The translations under genes were made by a program, and so were the position numbers. A stretch of 64,000 nucleotides of DNA from Clostridium sp. OF03-18AA. Its GTDB lineage: Bacteria; Bacillota; Clostridia; Lachnospirales; Lachnospiraceae. Positions 27,103 to 34,833 of the stretch are shown here, piece by piece (position 1 is the stretch's first letter; the number at the start of each line of letters is the position of its first letter). The notes under the pieces were generated by a model. It made no database searches. It saw nothing but the letters and a program-made list of their open reading frames with translations, and was not told where the DNA came from. The stretch spans positions 310,001-374,000 of the forward strand of contig NZ_QUEP01000002.1 in NCBI RefSeq assembly GCF_003478035.1, written 5' to 3'.

Positions 27103-28305
27103 ATGTATGAAGATCAGACTTATGACATTATCCTTGAAAGGATGATGAACCGGGTATCTGACAAAATTGACAAAAGACCGTCATCCCCTGTTTACGATCT
27201 GCATAGTTCAACCGCCATTGAATTTCAGATTTTATACATTGAGTTGGAATATCTGATAAAAAATTCATACGGTGATACTGCTGCAAGGGAATTTCTGATC
27301 TTGCTTGCAAAGGACAGGGGACTTTCACCTGAACCCGCAACCAAGGCAATCTTACAGGGTGAGTTCACACCAACAAACATTGATGTTACTGGAAAGCGTT
27401 TCAACATTGGTGAAATAAACTATGTTGTGACTGAACAGATCACACCGGGAACATACAAGGTTCAGTGTGAAACAGAAGGTGTTGTTGGCAATCAGTACCT
27501 TGGGGATATGATACCAATGGAATATATTGACGGATTGCAGACGGCAAGCCTGACAAGCGTACTTATTCCCGGTGAAGATGAAGAAGATACAGAAGTTTTC
27601 AGACAGCGTTACTTTGACAGCTTCAATGAACAGTCCTTTGGTGGCAACCACGCTGATTATATGGCAAAGGTCAAAAGTATTGAAGGTGTTGGGTCATGTA
27701 AGGTCAAGCGTGTTTGGAATGGTGACATTAGACCCGCTGACATGATCGTCAGTACAGTGGTCAAGAACTGGTATGAATCAATCATTTCAACAGTTCCGGC
27801 AGCAGTCAAACCGTGGCTTGATGCCGTATATAATGCAGCCAAGGACAAGAAACTGACGGTTGGTGGTACTGTTCATGTAGTCATCACTGATTCTGATGAC
27901 TATGGTGAAGCAAGTTCAACACTTGTTCAATATGTTCAGCAGACACTTGACCCGGAAGAAACTGCCGGGGAAGGTTACGGACTTGCACCAATCGGTCATG
28001 TGGTCAGTGTAGCAAGTGCATCACCTGTCAGTATTGAGGTCAAGACCACGGTAACCTTTGAAGAAGGTCACAACTGGTCAAATACCAAGGCAGCCATTGC
28101 AGAAGCAGTTGATGCGTACTTCTTGGAATTAAGAAAGAACTGGTCAGAAACATCACAAACCATTGTCAGGGTATCGCAGATTGAAAACCGCATCCTTGGC
28201 GTTGATGGTGTGGTGGATGTGACTGGGACAAAGCTGAACGGCACGGCAAGCAATATGACCTTGACAGAATTTTGTATACCAAAGTTAGGGGGTGTTTCTG
28301 CATGA
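27103..28305 (+). CDS. Baseplate J-like protein (XkdT)
   Basis: 400 residues from ATG 27103. The N-terminal YEDQTYDIILERMMNRVSDKI and the central ETEGVVGNQYLGDM and PGEDEEDTEVFRQRYFDSF are the Baseplate_J signature. It forms the wedge ring of the baseplate around the hub. It overlaps the next gene by 4 bp (ATGA). Confidence 0.9.
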   Translation: MYEDQTYDIILERMMNRVSDKIDKRPSSPVYDLHSSTAIEFQILYIELEYLIKNSYGDTAAREFLILLAKDRGLSPEPATKAILQGEFTPTNIDVTGKRFNIGEINYVVTEQITPGTYKVQCETEGVVGNQYLGDMIPMEYIDGLQTASLTSVLIPGEDEEDTEVFRQRYFDSFNEQSFGGNHADYMAKVKSIEGVGSCKVKRVWNGDIRPADMIVSTVVKNWYESIISTVPAAVKPWLDAVYNAAKDKKLTVGGTVHVVITDSDDYGEASSTLVQYVQQTLDPEETAGEGYGLAPIGHVVSVASASPVSIEVKTTVTFEEGHNWSNTKAAIAEAVDAYFLELRKNWSETSQTIVRVSQIENRILGVDGVVDVTGTKLNGTASNMTLTEFCIPKLGGVSA

Positions 28306-29096
28306 TAAGAGAAGTTGACCTTGTTTCATACTTACCGCCATTCATGCAGAGTTACAAAGAACCCGTTGCAGCACTTGAAGCGGAAAATCCTGAATTTAGC
28401 CTGATGTGGTCGGCAACTGACAGGTGTTTGCGTAACCGCTTCATTTCAACTGCTGATGAATATGGAATCAGCAGATTTGAAAAGATGCTGAAAATATACC
28501 CAACCGCTGATGATACCCTTGAATCAAGGCGTTCAAGGGTTCAAAGCAAGTGGTTCAACACAATCCCGTACACTTGGAAAGTGTTGCTTCAAAAGTTGCT
28601 TGTCCTTTGCGGTGACAGTGATTTTGAAGTGACTGGTGATTTCAAGACCGGGTACACACTGTATATTGACACTGACCTTGAATTATATGGTCAGGTGGAA
28701 GAACTGGAAAACATCATAAACACAATGATTCCTGAAAATCTTGTGGTTGTATCTAAGAACAGCATCCCTTGCAACATCAAAGGTGCTGTTCTTTTTGGTG
28801 GTGGCATCTGCTTCATCAATGAATTTATCATCACAAACGATTTCCGGGAAGTGTTTGATGTGAACGGTTCATCAGTCTTTGGTGGTGGAATCGTTCAGAC
28901 TGAAATGCTGAACATCACAAATGACAGTCAGGAAACAGTGAGTGTTCAGGGTACAGTGAACTTTGGTGGTAAGGCAACAGATACCGCAATGGTAACCATT
29001 TCAACAGATTTTAATGAAACAATCCGGGCAGATATGGATGCAAAGGCAGCATCCGGCGTTGTTCAGGTAGACTTCATTGAGATAAAAACAACATAG
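28302..29096 (+). CDS. YmfQ/DUF2313-like tail protein (XkdU) with C-terminal repeats
   Basis: 264 residues from ATG 28302, 7 nt after TTAGGGGGTG. Residues 1-170 are the YmfQ-like part (DLVSYLPPFMQSYKEPVAAL, then SRRSRVQSKWFNTIPYTWKVL). Residues about 175-264 hold three to four imperfect 29-30-residue repeats of the form FGGG-x6-E/T-x2-I-T/S-N/T-D-x2-E (FGGGICFINEFIITNDFREV; FGGGIVQTEMLNITNDSQET; FGGKATDTAMVTISTDFNET), probably a beta-solenoid or stacked beta module that carries the tail fibre. The repeat part is not usual for XkdU. Confidence 0.78.
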   Translation: MIREVDLVSYLPPFMQSYKEPVAALEAENPEFSLMWSATDRCLRNRFISTADEYGISRFEKMLKIYPTADDTLESRRSRVQSKWFNTIPYTWKVLLQKLLVLCGDSDFEVTGDFKTGYTLYIDTDLELYGQVEELENIINTMIPENLVVVSKNSIPCNIKGAVLFGGGICFINEFIITNDFREVFDVNGSSVFGGGIVQTEMLNITNDSQETVSVQGTVNFGGKATDTAMVTISTDFNETIRADMDAKAASGVVQVDFIEIKTT

Positions 29097-29110
29097 AAAG
29101 GAATGATAAG

Positions 29111-30916
29111 ATGGCAGAGTATTCAAAACTTTACATCACAAACAATGGTCAGGCACTTATGGCAAAGATGATTGCCGGGTCAGGAAACATTGATTTTACA
29201 AAAGTATGTTCTTCCAGTACCCAGTACACTGAAAGTCAGTTACAGGCATTGACCGCACTTAGCAACATCAAGCAGACAACCCTTGTTTCCAAGGTTACCC
29301 GCACAAATGAGGTTGCAATCAAAATTGATGCAGCATATTCCAATGTAGACCTGAAAGAAGGTTACTATATGCGTACACTTGGCTTATATGCCGTTGACCC
29401 TGACAAGGGTGAAATCCTGTATGCAGTCTGCATTGAAAAGTCAAATAACTGTTATATGCCACCATATAACGGTGTTACGGTATCGGCTGCATACTTACAG
29501 TTATATACCACAGTAGGAAACGCTGACAACGTATCACTTGCGGTCAGTCCGGGTGCGTATGCAACGGTTGGTGACATTCAGGCACTTGAAAAAGAAATTG
29601 CTGATCTGAAAGCCTATGTTGGATATTCAGACGGTGACATTTATGGTGTTGAAGTGGACTTTGAAAACAAGAAGTTCACAAGACTTGCCGGGGCAGTAAA
29701 CCGTTCAGCGGGTTCAGGGTTTGACGGAATCAATGCATTTGGTGGCAGAAAGCGTTGTAACCTTACCAATGACGGGCGTGTTGCTGCATATTATGGTGAA
29801 GCCGGATTTTCCACTACTGGAAAACTGACACAGGCGGTTGACCGTAACCCGGTAGGTACTGAATCACCTGATGAAAACCTGAAATTCAGTGCCGGGACAA
29901 TCGTTCAGGTAATGGTTGAACAGCCAAAGTTTTATTACAAGGTTGTACCGCTTAAAACTGAAAAGAGAACCAAGGGGGCAATCACAAGAAAAATCAGATA
30001 CTATGTATCAGATACACCAAAGGCGGGATTCAAACTTCATCCGGCGTTCATTGTAAATGGTCAGGAAAATGATGTTGCATATCTTGCAGCCTTTGAAGGT
30101 TCACTTTGGGATGCATCTGCATCAGCGTACATTCTTGATGATTCACAGGTTGCTGACTTTGCTGCTGATATGTTATGCAGTATTGCCAATGCAAAACCGC
30201 TTTCAGGACTTACACAGAACGCAACCCGTGCCAATATCAGAAAACTTGCTGAAAAACGTGGTACTGGTTGGGAACAGTGTGTTGTTCAGACGGCATCCGC
30301 TTCACAGATGCTCATGCTGATTGAATATGCAACCTTCAATATGCAGTCTGTCATTGGTAACGGTGCAGTTTCAAAGACTGATGACGGTAAAACATCCATG
30401 ACAGAAAATACAGGTGCAACGATCACCCTTGGTAATGCATCAGGTTCAGTTGTCAACGCTAACGGTATTCAGATTGTGTCATACCGTGGTGAGGAAAACT
30501 TTTGGGGCAACATTTGGTGGTGGATTGATGGAATCAATCACTATGCAAATGCAACCACAGGTGAATGTGATACCTATGTTGCAGATCATGGTTTTACTGA
30601 TGACAGTAAGGCAGCACCTTATGAAGATACAGGAATGTGTGCAAAGTATGGAAACGGTTATATTTCCGCTTTCTGTTATTCAGAAGATTTTGATTGGTTG
30701 TTCTTACCGGGTGAGTTCAACGGAAACACCGCCATTCCTGTTGGTGATTATTGTTGGAATCAGAACGGTACTGGTTGGCGTGTCGCTATATTGGGTGCTA
30801 GTTGGGGTAATGGCTTGGATGCCGGTGCTTTCTATTGGGCTCTGAATGATGCTTCTTCTAATCGTTATCGGAATGTCGGCGGTCGGTTGGTGTATCGAAA
30901 AAAGGTAGCAGCATAA
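29111..30916 (+). CDS. Tail fibre/adhesin, DGR target protein with C-type lectin-like end
   Basis: 601 residues from ATG 29111 after GAAAGGAATG. The first 180 residues resemble phage tail fibre/collar N-termini (KLYITNNGQALMAKMIAGSG). The C-terminal 250 residues have the formylglycine/C-lectin-like pattern (FWGNIWWWIDGINHYANA, GTGWRVAILGASWGNG, FYWALNDASSNRYRNVGG). The variable repeat covers residues about 557-595 of 601. All differences from the template repeat fall on template adenines, so this is the diversified receptor-binding protein of the phage. It sits at the tip of the baseplate and probably binds a host surface ligand. Confidence 0.9.
   Translation: MAEYSKLYITNNGQALMAKMIAGSGNIDFTKVCSSSTQYTESQLQALTALSNIKQTTLVSKVTRTNEVAIKIDAAYSNVDLKEGYYMRTLGLYAVDPDKGEILYAVCIEKSNNCYMPPYNGVTVSAAYLQLYTTVGNADNVSLAVSPGAYATVGDIQALEKEIADLKAYVGYSDGDIYGVEVDFENKKFTRLAGAVNRSAGSGFDGINAFGGRKRCNLTNDGRVAAYYGEAGFSTTGKLTQAVDRNPVGTESPDENLKFSAGTIVQVMVEQPKFYYKVVPLKTEKRTKGAITRKIRYYVSDTPKAGFKLHPAFIVNGQENDVAYLAAFEGSLWDASASAYILDDSQVADFAADMLCSIANAKPLSGLTQNATRANIRKLAEKRGTGWEQCVVQTASASQMLMLIEYATFNMQSVIGNGAVSKTDDGKTSMTENTGATITLGNASGSVVNANGIQIVSYRGEENFWGNIWWWIDGINHYANATTGECDTYVADHGFTDDSKAAPYEDTGMCAKYGNGYISAFCYSEDFDWLFLPGEFNGNTAIPVGDYCWNQNGTGWRVAILGASWGNGLDAGAFYWALNDASSNRYRNVGGRLVYRKKVAA
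30779..30895 (+). repeat. DGR variable repeat (VR)
   Basis: Positions 30781-30895 match 31009-31123 (offset 228) over 115 bp with 20 mismatches. Every mismatch stands opposite an adenine of the template copy: of 36 template adenines 20 differ, and all 79 non-adenine positions are identical. Adding the codon at 30779-30781 (CGT against AAT) gives two more adenine substitutions. It ends 21 bp before the target stop codon. Confidence 0.97.
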
Positions 30917-31006
30917 CAGATAACCAGTAATTCACATAATTTTAGGTAATCAGGATGCTAAAGATGACGATTTTCAAGCAGAAAGACGATAAAAAGACAA
31001 AAAACC

Positions 31007-31123
31007 AATGTCACTAAATTAGGTGCTAATTGGAATAATGGCTTGAATACCAGTGCTTTCTATTGGAATCTGAATAATGCTTCTTCTAATCGTAATCGGA
31101 ATATCAGCAGTCAGTTAGTAAAT
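31007..31123 (+). repeat. DGR template repeat (TR)
   Basis: Non-coding copy of the variable repeat, 91 bp after the target gene. Read in the frame of the target it is rich in AAT (Asn) codons, for example GCT AAT TGG AAT AAT and AAT CGT AAT CGG AAT; Asn AAY codons are the usual hot spots since adenine mutagenesis can give about 15 residues there without stop codons. It is transcribed and copied by the reverse transcriptase. Confidence 0.97.
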
Positions 31124-31140
31124 GCACAAATATCACTTGA

Positions 31141-31168
31141 AACACCCCGTCAGAAATGGCGGGGTGTT
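31141..31168 (+). promoter_or_regulatory. Hairpin in the spacer between template repeat and RT gene
   Basis: AACACCCCG (31141-31149) and CGGGGTGTT (31160-31168) form a perfect 9-bp stem with a 10-nt loop, 18 bp after the template repeat. A short second stem CCGTCA/TGACGG lies at 31247-31260. In the Bordetella phage system the RNA between TR and the RT gene is needed for cDNA priming, so these may be structural parts of the DGR RNA; a terminator is the alternative, though no long T run follows. The 386-bp stretch 30917-31302 holds only TR, these stems and the RT leader. Confidence 0.55.
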
Positions 31169-31302
31169 CTTATAAATCAATGTACTGAAAACTGATTACC
31201 GTGCCACTTGGCAAAACATCAAAATACATGGGCTGTATTAGTAGACCGTCACCTGACGGGTTGAAAGTTCGGTTCAGTGCATACAGAAGGGAACAGACAA
31301 GC

Positions 31303-32493
31303 GTGAAAAGGTATGGCAATCTTTATGAAAAAATCTGTTCAATGGATAACCTGTATCTTGCGTTTCAACACGCAAAGAAAGGCAAAGGATGGTACAAGGA
31401 AGTTCAGCAGATTGAGAAAAGACCATACTACTATTTGGCTGGTCTGCAATGGATGCTTCAAAACCATTTATACAAAACTTCGGAATATGCCACTTTTACG
31501 AAAAAGGACGGCAAGAAGGAACGGGAAATATACAAACTTCCATTCTTCCCTGACAGAATTGCACAATGGGCGGTTTTACAGGTGATTGAACCGCAGTTAT
31601 TAGCGTATTTCACTGATGACACATATTCAGCAATACCAAACAAGGGTATTCATGCAGCATACAAGAAGTTACGGTTGGCGGTTGATACCGTGCCGGAAGA
31701 AATGACCTATTGCTTGAAAATAGACTGCAAGAAATTTTACCCTTCCATTGACCACGAAACACTAAAACAGAAGTTCAGACGGAAGTACAAAGACCCTGAA
31801 CTGCTTGAACTGATTGATGAAGTAATTGATTCAATCAGCACTTGTCCGGCAACGGATGAAAACATTGAATTTTATCGGTCTTGTGGTAATGAAATCAAGA
31901 TAGTGAAGGTAAACGGCAAGGACTTCATTGAAGGTGTCGGTATTCCAATAGGGAATTACTTTTCACAGTATGACGGCAATTTCTTCCTATCAGGTTTTGA
32001 CCACTGGATAAAAGAAGTTAAGCGGGTAAAGCACTATTACCGTTATATGGATGATATTTGTATTTTTGCAAGAACCAAAGAAGAACTGCATCAGTTACTT
32101 GCAGAAATCAATGAATATTTCATACAGAATTTGAAATTAAGAATAAAAGGCAACTATCAGATATTCCCTTCGTTCATCCGGGGTATTGATTTTGTAGGGT
32201 ACAGGATTTTCTTGAAAGATACCCTTCTTAGAAAATCCACCTGTCAGGAATTTGAACGGAAAATGACCGCAATCAGGAAGAAGATTGAAAGCGGTCAGGA
32301 AATGAACTATTCAGAATGGTGTGCAATCAATTCCTATAAGGGTTGGTTGAAATATTGTGATAGCAGCCGATTGTCTGAAAAATATATTGAACCAATTCAG
32401 CCTTATGCTGATAGGTACTATAAAGATCATATCAAGAAAGGTGGTAAAAAGCATGAAAGAGTACGGAAAAGTACGCAGTACAAAGCAGCCTGA
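31303..32493 (+). CDS. DGR reverse transcriptase
   Basis: 396 residues from GTG 31303, about 9 nt after GAAGGGA; the frame is open from 31201 but that part has no ribosome binding site, and the start KRYGNLYEKI is the usual N-terminus of DGR reverse transcriptases. Catalytic YMDD lies at residues 248-251. IGNYFSQ (216-222) is the hallmark of DGR enzymes, where group II intron RTs have QGxxxSP. LKIDCKKFYPSIDH carries the first catalytic Asp. The enzyme makes adenine-mutagenised cDNA from the TR transcript, which replaces the VR. No avd accessory gene is seen before or after; the small downstream proteins do not look like Avd four-helix barrels. Confidence 0.95.
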   Translation: MKRYGNLYEKICSMDNLYLAFQHAKKGKGWYKEVQQIEKRPYYYLAGLQWMLQNHLYKTSEYATFTKKDGKKEREIYKLPFFPDRIAQWAVLQVIEPQLLAYFTDDTYSAIPNKGIHAAYKKLRLAVDTVPEEMTYCLKIDCKKFYPSIDHETLKQKFRRKYKDPELLELIDEVIDSISTCPATDENIEFYRSCGNEIKIVKVNGKDFIEGVGIPIGNYFSQYDGNFFLSGFDHWIKEVKRVKHYYRYMDDICIFARTKEELHQLLAEINEYFIQNLKLRIKGNYQIFPSFIRGIDFVGYRIFLKDTLLRKSTCQEFERKMTAIRKKIESGQEMNYSEWCAINSYKGWLKYCDSSRLSEKYIEPIQPYADRYYKDHIKKGGKKHERVRKSTQYKAA

Positions 32494-32719
32494 ACAGAAG
32501 GTCATTGATGACTATTCAGTTTGGATTGCAGAGAACATCACCCCGGTCACAGAAGCCGGGACAGATGAACAGCCGGGGTTCACTGGTTATGAATATGACC
32601 TGACCCAGTACACCAAGGATGAATACATCAAAATGATTGATGACAGAAACGCATCCTTGGAAGATCAGATGACACAGGCACAGGAAGCCATGTGTGAAAT
32701 CTATGAAATGATGGCATAA
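32453..32719 (+). CDS. Small acidic phage protein downstream of the RT
   Basis: 88 residues from ATG 32453 (AAAGGTGG upstream), overlapping the RT 3' end by 41 bp in another frame. The middle has EQPGFTGYEYDLTQYTKDEYIKM and the end is a helix DRNASLEDQMTQAQEAMCEIYEMM. Similar proteins follow tail fibre genes in Firmicutes phages and may be tail fibre assembly or accessory proteins. An Avd role was considered, but it has the wrong composition (acidic, not basic). Confidence 0.6.
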   Translation: MKEYGKVRSTKQPEQKVIDDYSVWIAENITPVTEAGTDEQPGFTGYEYDLTQYTKDEYIKMIDDRNASLEDQMTQAQEAMCEIYEMMA

Positions 32720-32734
32720 GGAAGGGGTGAGAAT

Positions 32735-32869
32735 ATGGCAAACATTTATGCAGCACTTATCATCAAGGGTAAGAAGTCAATCAATGATGTTCCTGACAAG
32801 ATCAGGGATGAAGTCAAACAGGTGCTTATTGATGAAGGACACCCGGAACTGGCAGAAGGTGGTAACTGA
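32735..32869 (+). CDS. CD1375-like small phage protein, copy 1
   Basis: 44 residues from ATG 32735, after GGAAGGGGTGAG. The sequence ANIYAALIIKGKKSINDVPD belongs to a very small family seen between tail fibre and holin genes in clostridial phages (CD1375-like). The role is unknown. It is paralogous to the next gene. Confidence 0.75.
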   Translation: MANIYAALIIKGKKSINDVPDKIRDEVKQVLIDEGHPELAEGGN

Positions 32870-32919
32870 TGTTGTTTCAGTTCATCATAAAAATTTTATT
32901 CAGAAAGGATGTGGAATCT

Positions 32920-33045
32920 ATGGCAGTGATCTATGCAACTCTTATCATTAAGGGCAAGAAAACCTTTGCTGATGTACCTGAGAAAATCAAGGACAAAGTA
33001 AAGGAAGTTCTGATTGACCTTGATTGCCCTGAATTAGCAGAGTAA
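32920..33045 (+). CDS. CD1375-like small phage protein, copy 2
   Basis: 41 residues from ATG 32920, after AGAAAGGATG. It shares the pattern AxIYAxLIIKGKKxxxDVPxKIxDxVKxVLID with copy 1 at 32735, so the pair arose by tandem duplication. The function is unknown. Confidence 0.72.
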   Translation: MAVIYATLIIKGKKTFADVPEKIKDKVKEVLIDLDCPELAE

Positions 33046-33075
33046 TCAACAGACAAGGAAATTATCACAGGAACA

Positions 33076-33125
33076 AAAACAACCGCTATATGACCCTTAT
33101 ATGAGGTCACAAGCGGTTGTTTTTA
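33076..33125 (+). terminator. Rho-independent terminator before the holin gene
   Basis: AAAACAACCGCT (33076-33087) and AGCGGTTGTTTT (33112-33123) form a perfect 12-bp stem ending in T. The loop holds TGACC, then TTATATGAGGTCA (33097-33109), a 13-mer identical to 15464-15476. The A and T rich ends could let it terminate in both directions. Confidence 0.75.
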
Positions 33126-33146
33126 TGTTCAGAAAGGACAGAGAAA

Positions 33147-33569
33147 ATGAAACAGACTATTTGCAGTGTATTAGGTGTGATTGGTTCAGCAATCGCATCT
33201 TTTTTTGGTGGTTGGGATGCGGGACTTACAACCCTTCTGATCTTCATGGGTCTTGATTATATTTCAGGACTGATTGTTGCGGGGGTGTTCAAGAACAGTC
33301 CCAAGACAGACACAGGTTCACTTGAAAGTAAGGCGGGGTGGAAAGGTCTTTGCAGAAAATGCATGACCCTGATTTTTGTACTGGTTGCTTACCGCCTTGA
33401 TCTTGTCATTGGCACAAATTACATCAGGGATGCAGTAATTATTGCGTTCATTGCAAATGAAACAATTTCCCTTGTGGAAAATGCGGGTCTTATGGGGTTA
33501 CCACTCCCGGCAGTTATCACCAAGGCTATTGATATTTTACAGAAAAAGACAGAAAGTGAGGGCAAATAA
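33147..33569 (+). CDS. Phage holin
   Basis: 140 residues from ATG 33147 (AGAAAGGACAG upstream). Three or four hydrophobic segments are visible: SVLGVIGSAIASFFGG, LTTLLIFMGLDYISGLIVAG, MTLIFVLVAYRLDLVIG and AVIIAFIANETISLVEN. The GLDYISG motif and the length are typical of the phage holin family related to TcdE/phi CD holins (holin_4 type). It opens the membrane for the endolysin encoded one base downstream. Confidence 0.88.
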   Translation: MKQTICSVLGVIGSAIASFFGGWDAGLTTLLIFMGLDYISGLIVAGVFKNSPKTDTGSLESKAGWKGLCRKCMTLIFVLVAYRLDLVIGTNYIRDAVIIAFIANETISLVENAGLMGLPLPAVITKAIDILQKKTESEGK

Positions 33570-33570
33570 T

Positions 33571-34605
33571 ATGATGAAGGGTATGGATATTTCAAAGTGG
33601 CAAGGTGCAGTTGACTTTGCCAAGGTTGCAGCAAGTGGGATTCAGTTTGTAATCCTTCGTGAAGGTTATCGTCAGGCAGTAGATGGTAAGTTCTTTGAAT
33701 ATGTCAACGGATGCCGTGCCAATAATATTCCAGTCAAAGGTGTATATCATTTCAGTTATGCACTCAACGCAGATCAGGCAAGGAATGAAGCATCATTTTG
33801 TATTGCACAGGTTGAGAAAGCCGGACTTGGCAAGGACACAGTGATTTTCTATGATTTTGAATATGACACTGTAAAACAGGCAAAGGAAAAGGGGGTCAAC
33901 CTTGGTAAGAATGAATGTGTTGCTTTCACAAAGGCATTTTGTGAGTATGTGACCAGTCACGGGTACAAGGCGGGTATTTATTCCAATATTGACTACCATA
34001 AGAATATGTATACTGATGAACTGATTTCACAGTATATTTACTGGTTGGCTGATTATACTGGTGATCCTGATTATCCTTGTATGTTCCATCAGTACACAAG
34101 CAAGGGTTCTGTTGATGGTATTGCCGGAAATGTAGACCTTGATTATTTCTATGGTGATACTGCACAGCCTGAATCACCTAAGAAGTCGGTGGATGAAGTC
34201 GCACAGGATGTTGTCAACGGCAAATATGGCAATGGTGCTGATCGTAAAGCAGCACTTGAAGCAGCCGGGTACAACTATGATGAGGTTCAGGCAAAGGTCA
34301 ATGAGATTTTAGGGGTAGACACTACACCAAAGAAATCTGTTGATGAAATTGCACAGGAAGTCATCAATGGTGCTTGGGGTAACGGTCAGGACAGAAAGAA
34401 CCGCATTGAACAGGCGGGTTATGATTACACCGCAGTTCAGAACAAGGTCAATGAACTTTGCGGAACACCTAAGAAATCCATTGATGAAATTGCAAGGGCA
34501 GTCATCCGTGGTGAGTATGGAAACGGTGCTGATCGTAAGAACAGAATCACCGCAGAAGGTTATGATTATGCAGCAGTACAGGCAAGGGTCAATGCTCTGA
34601 TGTAA
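33571..34605 (+). CDS. Endolysin: GH25 lysozyme with three CW_7 repeats
   Basis: 344 residues from ATG 33571 (a second ATG follows at once). Residues 1-195 are a GH25 muramidase: MKGMDISKWQGAVDF with the active-site Asp, and VIFYDFEYD with the catalytic Asp/Glu pair; LDYFYG closes the domain. Residues about 200-344 hold three 45-48-residue CW_7 repeats, each starting KKSVDEVAQ/KKSVDEIAQ/KKSIDEIAR and containing YGNGADRK or GNGQDRK. CW_7 modules bind peptidoglycan muropeptides. It degrades the wall at the end of the lytic cycle. Confidence 0.93.
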   Translation: MMKGMDISKWQGAVDFAKVAASGIQFVILREGYRQAVDGKFFEYVNGCRANNIPVKGVYHFSYALNADQARNEASFCIAQVEKAGLGKDTVIFYDFEYDTVKQAKEKGVNLGKNECVAFTKAFCEYVTSHGYKAGIYSNIDYHKNMYTDELISQYIYWLADYTGDPDYPCMFHQYTSKGSVDGIAGNVDLDYFYGDTAQPESPKKSVDEVAQDVVNGKYGNGADRKAALEAAGYNYDEVQAKVNEILGVDTTPKKSVDEIAQEVINGAWGNGQDRKNRIEQAGYDYTAVQNKVNELCGTPKKSIDEIARAVIRGEYGNGADRKNRITAEGYDYAAVQARVNALM

Positions 34606-34833
34606 TCTGTTACTAATTTGTTACTAAATAGCGGGATTTTGTGAGATTTGCGGAGATATTCAAAACTGAACTTTTCAGCAAATAAGGGCAAAAAGCGGGG
34701 TGTTATATCAATGAAATTTATGATATAATGAGCGACAGTGAGTCAGAAGCGTGCCTGCACGGTTATGGCGAACGGCGAAATTAGTGAGTGACGAAGTCAC
34801 GATATAATTATGCGCAGAAAGGCGGTACAGATT
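34606..34833. other. Junction between prophage and chromosome, probable right attachment region
   Basis: This 228-bp gap separates the last phage gene from a gene with different base use. The first 100 bp are AT rich, with a short direct repeat TGTTACTAA (34608 and 34619), and the second half is more GC rich with TGAGTGACGAAGTCAC just before the next gene. The attR core should lie here, but without the left end of the prophage it cannot be located. No gene is seen. Confidence 0.4.
34721..34729 (+). promoter_or_regulatory. Extended -10 promoter for the DUF1275 gene
   Basis: TGATATAAT at 34721-34729 is an extended -10 element (TGnTATAAT) about 105 bp before the gene. The -35 region is poor (TGTTAT at 17-bp spacing), as is tolerated with an extended -10. 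Confidence 0.4.

Noticed and set aside
31201..31302. Upstream extension of the RT reading frame from GTG 31201.
   Set aside because: No ribosome binding site, and the conserved DGR RT start (KRYGNLYEKI) begins at 31303 after GAAGGGA. The segment is better read as DGR spacer RNA.
33076..33125. The AACCGCT/AGCGGTT stem and the CAACCGCTC/AACGGTTG sequences near 11.7 kb as additional iterons of the origin.
   Set aside because: They lack the TAAC core of the GGTAACGGTT unit and lie in terminators or single copies.
34340..34600. Second frame inside the CW_7 repeats of the endolysin.
   Set aside because: It follows the DNA repeat of the CW_7 modules in a shifted frame and has no site for translation.
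11825..34622. A 14-bp inverted match AACAAATTAGTAAC (11825) with GTTACTAATTTGTT (34609), considered as an attachment-related sequence.
   Set aside because: AT-rich 14-mers are expected to match several times by chance in 64 kb, and 11825 is inside the late operon, not at a prophage end.
34606..34833. A tRNA gene as attachment target at the right prophage end.
   Set aside because: No cloverleaf with acceptor and T-loop consensus could be found in this gap on either strand.
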